NCBI GenBank assembly: GCA_002843035.1
Contig: PHEV01000022.1
Coordinates: 1 to 34,312 of the forward strand
Length of the DNA stretch: 34,312 nt
DNA from: Actinobacteria bacterium HGW-Actinobacteria-5
GTDB lineage: Bacteria > Actinomycetota > Actinomycetes > Propionibacteriales > Propionibacteriaceae
Direction of reading: 5' to 3'
The notes beneath the pieces are model-generated. The model was not told the DNA's origin. It made no database searches and saw nothing but the letters and a program-made list of their open reading frames with translations. Position numbers and translations under genes: made by a program. This document shows, piece by piece, positions 31,027 to 34,312 of the stretch (the first letter of the stretch is position 1; every line of letters starts with the position of its first letter).

Positions 31027-32112
31027 ATGGCGGCACCGCAGACAAGAACCACGACCGGGCGGGGACGCCGCTTCGACAGCATTCTGGACACGGTGGGCAA
31101 CACGCCGGTGGTGCGGGTCAACAACGTCGGCGTCGACGGCGTCACCCTCTACGTCAAGGCGGAGTACTTCAACCCGCTCGCCTCGGTGAAGGACCGGCTC
31201 GCGGTCAACATCATCGAGGACGCGGAGCGCCGCGGCACGATCGCGCCCGGGCAGACCGTGGTCGAGGCGACCAGCGGCAACACCGGGATCGGGCTGGCCA
31301 TGGTGTGCGCGCAGAAGGGCTACCCGCTGGTCGTGACCATGGCGGACAGCTTCTCGATCGAGCGCCGTCGGCTGATGCGGATGCTGGGCGCGAAGGTGGT
31401 GCTCACCCCACGGGCCGAGAAGGGCTTCGGCATGTACCGCAAGGCGGTCGAGCTCGCCGAGGCCAACGGCTGGTTCCTCGCCCACCAGTTCGAGACCGAG
31501 GCCAACGCCGACATCCACGAGGCCACCACGGGCCGGGAGATCGTCAACGACTTCGCCGGGTCCCGGCTGGACTACTTCGTGTCCGGCTACGGCACCGGCG
31601 GCACGCTGACCGGCGTCGGACGGGTCCTCCGCAAGGAGCGTCCCGAGGTGCGAATTGTCCTGGCCGAGCCCGCCAACGCCCAACTCGTCGGCAGCGGCAC
31701 GCCGCAGCAGCGGGAGGCGGGCGGAGCACCCGCGTCCAGCCACCCCGCGTTCGAGCCGCACCCGATCCAGGGGTGGACGCCGGATTTCATCCCGCAGGTG
31801 CTGCAGGAGGCCCTCGACGACCACCTCTTCGACGAACTGGTGCCCGTGGCCGGGTCGGAGGGCATCCGGTGGGCTCGCGAACTGGCCGCCAAGGAGGGCA
31901 TCTTCACCGGTGTCTCCGGCGGCTCCACCTTCGCCGTTGCGCGGCAGCTGGCCGAGCGGGCCGAGCCCGGGACGGTGATCCTGGCGATGCTCCCGGACAC
32001 TGGTGAGCGATACCTGTCCACACCGCTGTTCGAGGACATCCCCGCCGAGATGACCCAGGCCGAGCTCGAGATCTCTCGGTCGACCCCGGGCTACCAGATG
32101 CCCGCCGAGTAG
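31027..32112 (+). CDS. cysK: Cysteine synthase (O-acetylserine sulfhydrylase family)
   Basis: A 361-residue PLP enzyme from ATG 31027, with GGGAG six bases upstream. It makes cysteine from O-acetylserine and sulfide. The PLP lysine is Lys55 in NPLASVKDR. The substrate loop TSGNTGIG (82-89) and phosphate loop GTGGT (~187) are present, as is GVSGGST near ~300. It is about 50 residues longer than typical CysK (~310). It has an N-terminal basic stretch, a ~15-residue insert (REAGGAPASSHPAFEP) before HPIQGWTPDFIP, and a C-terminal extension (EMTQAELEISRSTPGYQMPAE). The length could mean a different thiol donor, such as O-phosphoserine. Confidence 0.88.
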   Translation: MAAPQTRTTTGRGRRFDSILDTVGNTPVVRVNNVGVDGVTLYVKAEYFNPLASVKDRLAVNIIEDAERRGTIAPGQTVVEATSGNTGIGLAMVCAQKGYPLVVTMADSFSIERRRLMRMLGAKVVLTPRAEKGFGMYRKAVELAEANGWFLAHQFETEANADIHEATTGREIVNDFAGSRLDYFVSGYGTGGTLTGVGRVLRKERPEVRIVLAEPANAQLVGSGTPQQREAGGAPASSHPAFEPHPIQGWTPDFIPQVLQEALDDHLFDELVPVAGSEGIRWARELAAKEGIFTGVSGGSTFAVARQLAERAEPGTVILAMLPDTGERYLSTPLFEDIPAEMTQAELEISRSTPGYQMPAE

Positions 32113-32156
32113 ACAGCACCCGTCGAGGTTCGGACCGGGGCGGCTGGGGGCCTCCC

Positions 32157-32171
32157 TATGCTTTCGCCATG
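32157..32171 (+). promoter_or_regulatory. -10 box of the HTH-TOBE regulator (leaderless)
   Basis: TATGCT (32157-32162), six bases, then ATG 32169. There is no Shine-Dalgarno and no clear -35 box. Confidence 0.4.
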
Positions 32172-32591
32172 ACGAAGCTGCGGATCCGCGATGCTGCGGT
32201 CTTCCTCGGGGTGAGCGACGACACGGTGCGTCGGTGGGTGGATTCCGGCCTGCTGGCGCACGAGCTGGACCAGAGCAACCGGAAAGTGATCGACGGCGAG
32301 GTGCTGGCCAGGTTCGCGCAGTCGGTCGCCCACCCGATGCCCGACCCCTCGGATGTGGCGCGGTCGGCCCGGAACCGGTTCGTCGGGCTCGTCTCCCGCG
32401 TCGTGTCCGACACGGTCATGTCCCAGGTGGAGTTGCAGTGCGGTCCCTACCGCGTCGTGTCGCTGATGAGCACGGAGGCCGTTGAGGAGATGGGGTTGCG
32501 GCCCGGCGTGGTGGCCGTCGCCGTGGTGAAGGCGACGACCGTCATCGTGGAGATCCCCCAGGAGTCCGGTCGCCGGATCGAGCCCGACTGA
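32169..32591 (+). CDS. Molybdate-responsive HTH-TOBE regulator
   Basis: A 140-residue protein. An N-terminal excisionase/MerR-like helix-turn-helix (~3-50: LRIRDAAVFLGVSDDTVRRWVDSGLL) is joined to a TOBE/Mop domain (~68-132: SARNRFVGLVSRVVSDTVMSQVELQCG...), which binds molybdate or tungstate. This is an alternative to ModE, which uses a winged helix and two TOBE domains. It lies 114 bases before the modA start and probably senses intracellular molybdate to control the uptake genes. The start is ATG 32169, probably leaderless. Confidence 0.85.
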   Translation: MTKLRIRDAAVFLGVSDDTVRRWVDSGLLAHELDQSNRKVIDGEVLARFAQSVAHPMPDPSDVARSARNRFVGLVSRVVSDTVMSQVELQCGPYRVVSLMSTEAVEEMGLRPGVVAVAVVKATTVIVEIPQESGRRIEPD

Positions 32592-32705
32592 GCGGCACTC
32601 CGCCGGTCCCAAGCCTTCCGCTACTGCGGAGACTTCATCGTGCTGGACACGCATCCGCGGATATCCTCGGGTGCCATCGCTACGCAAACACGGGGAGGAC
32701 TGCCG

Positions 32706-33485
32706 ATGTCGAGGTCGATCGGGCTCGCCGCGAGCCTTGTGTCTGTCGTCCTGCTCGCAGGGTGCGCACCCGGGCAGACGGCGGGGACGACGAGCAGTGG
32801 TGCCCCGGCGCGGACTCTCACCGTCTTCGCTGCGGCCTCGCTGCAGACGACGTTCACCGGACTCCGGGAAACCTTCGAGGCGAGCCATCCAGGGGTCACG
32901 GTCGTGATCAGCCTCGCCGGCTCGCAGACGCTGGCGTCCCAGCTCGTCGAGGGTGCCTCCGCCGACGTCTTCGCCTCGGCGAACGAGACCCAGATGAAAG
33001 TGGTCACCGACGCCGGCCTGGCCGCCGGCGAGCCGACGGTCTTCGCCACCAACCAGTTGATGATCGCCGTGCCGCCGGACAACCCGGCCGGCATCGCCGC
33101 ATTCGGCGACCTGACCCGGAAGGGACTCGCGCTGGTGGTCTGTGCGCCGGCGGTGCCGTGCGGGGCGGCGACGGAGAAGGTCGAACAGGCCACCGGCGTC
33201 CGGCTGGATCCGGTGAGCGAGGAGCAGTCCGTGACCGCTGTGCTGTCGAAGGTCCGGACCGGTGAGGCCGATGCCGGCCTGGTGTACCGGACGGACGTGA
33301 TCGCGGCCGGCGGCTCGGTCAAGGGGATCGCGTTCCCGGAGTCGGACCAGGCGCTCAACCGCAATCCGATCGTGCTGCTGAAGGGCGCCCCCCAGGCGGG
33401 ACTCGGCCGGGCCTGGATCGACCTGGTGCTGAGTGCGCAAGGCCAGAAGGTGTTCACCGACGCCGGATTCCAGGGCGCACCGTAA
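32706..33485 (+). CDS. modA: Molybdate ABC importer, binding lipoprotein ModA
   Basis: A 259-residue protein from ATG 32706, with GGGAGGA just upstream; an in-frame GTG at 32640 is less likely. The signal peptide ends in lipobox L17-A-G-C20. The mature protein carries the ModA hallmarks [13 protein letters not shown] (~38-50), [25 protein letters not shown] (~73-97) and [12 protein letters not shown] (~188-199), whose residues contact the oxyanion. It captures molybdate or tungstate outside the cell and delivers it to ModB. A 10-bp hairpin separates it from modB. Confidence 0.93.
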   Translation: MSRSIGLAASLVSVVLLAGCAPGQTAGTTSSGAPARTLTVFAAASLQTTFTGLRETFEASHPGVTVVISLAGSQTLASQLVEGASADVFASANETQMKVVTDAGLAAGEPTVFATNQLMIAVPPDNPAGIAAFGDLTRKGLALVVCAPAVPCGAATEKVEQATGVRLDPVSEEQSVTAVLSKVRTGEADAGLVYRTDVIAAGGSVKGIAFPESDQALNRNPIVLLKGAPQAGLGRAWIDLVLSAQGQKVFTDAGFQGAP

Positions 33486-33493
33486 GTCGAACC

Positions 33494-33529
33494 GGGAGTG
33501 GGCCCCGCCGTCCGGTGTTGCCCACTCCC
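33494..33529 (+). terminator. Hairpin between modA and modB
   Basis: GGGAGTGGGC (33494-33503) pairs with GCCCACTCCC (33520-33529) over a 16-base loop. There is no T tract. It is placed like the hairpin in the sugar operon, between binding protein and permease, and probably lowers downstream expression or protects modA mRNA. Confidence 0.7.
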
Positions 33530-33550
33530 CGGAACCAAGGGAGAACGCTG

Positions 33551-34312
33551 GTGCTTGCAGAGGCTTCGCTGGTCGACCCGGCACGGGCCCGGACGGCCGC
33601 CGGGTACTCGGGGCTGCCCGGCTGGGTGTACGTCCCTGCTGCCGCGGGTGCCCTGTTCGTGGTCCTGCCGCTGGTGGCGATGGCGCTCCGGCTGGACTGG
33701 ACGCGGTTCCTCGTTCTGGTCACCAGCGAGTCCTCGCTTGCGGCCTTGAGGCTTAGTCTGCTGACCGCGGGGACGTCCACCCTGCTCTGCCTGCTGCTGG
33801 GCGTCCCGATGGCGATGGTGCTGGCCAGGGAGCGATTCCGGGGACAGCAGCTGATCCGCTCCCTGGTGCTGCTGCCCCTCGTGCTGCCTCCGGTCGTGGG
33901 CGGCATCGCCCTGCTGTTCACCTTCGGGCGTCGTGGGCTGGCGTCCCCGGTGATGAACCTCTTCGGGGTCTCGATCGCCTTCTCCACCGCTGCGGTCGTG
34001 CTCGCCCAGACGTTCGTCGCGCTCCCGTTCATGGTGCTCTCCCTGGAGGGCACCGTGCGGAGCGTCGGCCAGCGCTACGAGCTGGTCGCCGCCACCCTCG
34101 GCGCCCGCCCGTCCACCGTGCTGCGACGGGTGACCCTTCCGCTGGTCCTGCCCGGGCTCGGCGCCGGTGCCGTGCTCTCCTTCGCGCGGGCGCTCGGCGA
34201 GTTCGGGGCGACCATCACCTTCGCCGGCAGCCTGCAGGGCGTCACCCGGACGCTCCCCCTGGAGATCTACCTGCAGTCGGTGACCGACCAGGACGCGGCG
34301 ATCGCGCTCTCC
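33551..34312 (+). CDS. modB: Molybdate ABC importer permease ModB (truncated by window edge)
   Basis: 254 codons are visible before the window ends. GTG 33551 is supported by AAGGGAGA (33537-33544) with a six-base spacer. At least five membrane helices are visible. The typical ModB cytoplasmic loop [21 protein letters not shown] and the segment [16 protein letters not shown] mark the family. It follows modA by 65 bases. The ATPase gene modC would be expected next, outside the window. Confidence 0.92.
   Translation, partial: MLAEASLVDPARARTAAGYSGLPGWVYVPAAAGALFVVLPLVAMALRLDWTRFLVLVTSESSLAALRLSLLTAGTSTLLCLLLGVPMAMVLARERFRGQQLIRSLVLLPLVLPPVVGGIALLFTFGRRGLASPVMNLFGVSIAFSTAAVVLAQTFVALPFMVLSLEGTVRSVGQRYELVAATLGARPSTVLRRVTLPLVLPGLGAGAVLSFARALGEFGATITFAGSLQGVTRTLPLEIYLQSVTDQDAAIALS

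Noticed and set aside
32592-32705. ModE box before modA
   Set aside because: Only a half-site-like ATCGCTA is present, without the inverted partner, and the regulator here is not a winged-helix ModE.

Overview
The window is about 34 kb of uniformly high-GC DNA (roughly 70% by eye). It has strong GC bias at third codon positions, frequent GTG starts, many four-base ATGA/GTGA gene overlaps, and several genes whose -10 box lies directly before the start codon (leaderless transcription). Wag31/DivIVA-type coiled-coil proteins, an LCP cell-wall ligase, an EgtA/YbdK-type ligase and CebE-like sugar uptake point to an actinobacterium. The order Propionibacteriales is a guess from protein style only.

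Layout. 1-2550: an operon of two coiled-coil polar-growth/cell-division-type proteins and an aldo/keto reductase. 2680-6152: a GMC flavin oxidoreductase fused to an uncharacterised domain, coupled to an alpha/beta hydrolase with a cysteine nucleophile elbow. 6193-8724: a class C beta-lactamase-fold serine hydrolase, a small membrane DivIVA-motif protein and a PIG-L deacetylase. A 27-bp perfect inverted repeat then fills the gap between convergent genes. 8808-10750 (minus): a glutamine amidotransferase and a carboxylate-amine ligase. 10954-14780: a two-gene heterodimeric ABC exporter with reciprocally degenerate nucleotide-binding domains. 14814-15060: a cluster of 57-bp tandem and inverted repeats sharing a core with the first inverted repeat. 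15093-17376 (minus): a LarA-type nickel racemase and a quinone oxidoreductase. 17491-19957: two tRNA-Ser genes flanking a membrane protein and an LCP protein. 19958-22135: a poorly conserved, gene-poor stretch with one secreted orphan and a decayed reading frame. 22136-30645: a sugar-uptake regulon (LacI regulator, very large GH94-like enzyme, CebE/F/G-type ABC importer, small orphan) built round a divergent promoter with three identical 14-bp operators. 31027-34312: a cysteine synthase, then a molybdate uptake operon (HTH-TOBE regulator, ModA, ModB running off the window).

The most coherent system is the sugar regulon. LacI probably represses both the importer and the divergent GH94-like enzyme, so an imported oligosaccharide would be cleaved inside the cell. 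No ATPase subunit is encoded beside it, so a shared MsiK/UgpC-type ATPase is expected. The features most worth attention are the extreme division of labour in the ABC exporter, the internal translation start in the GMC fusion gene, the shared palindromic repeat family at convergent gene ends, and the triple-operator sugar promoter with its giant uncharacterised enzyme.
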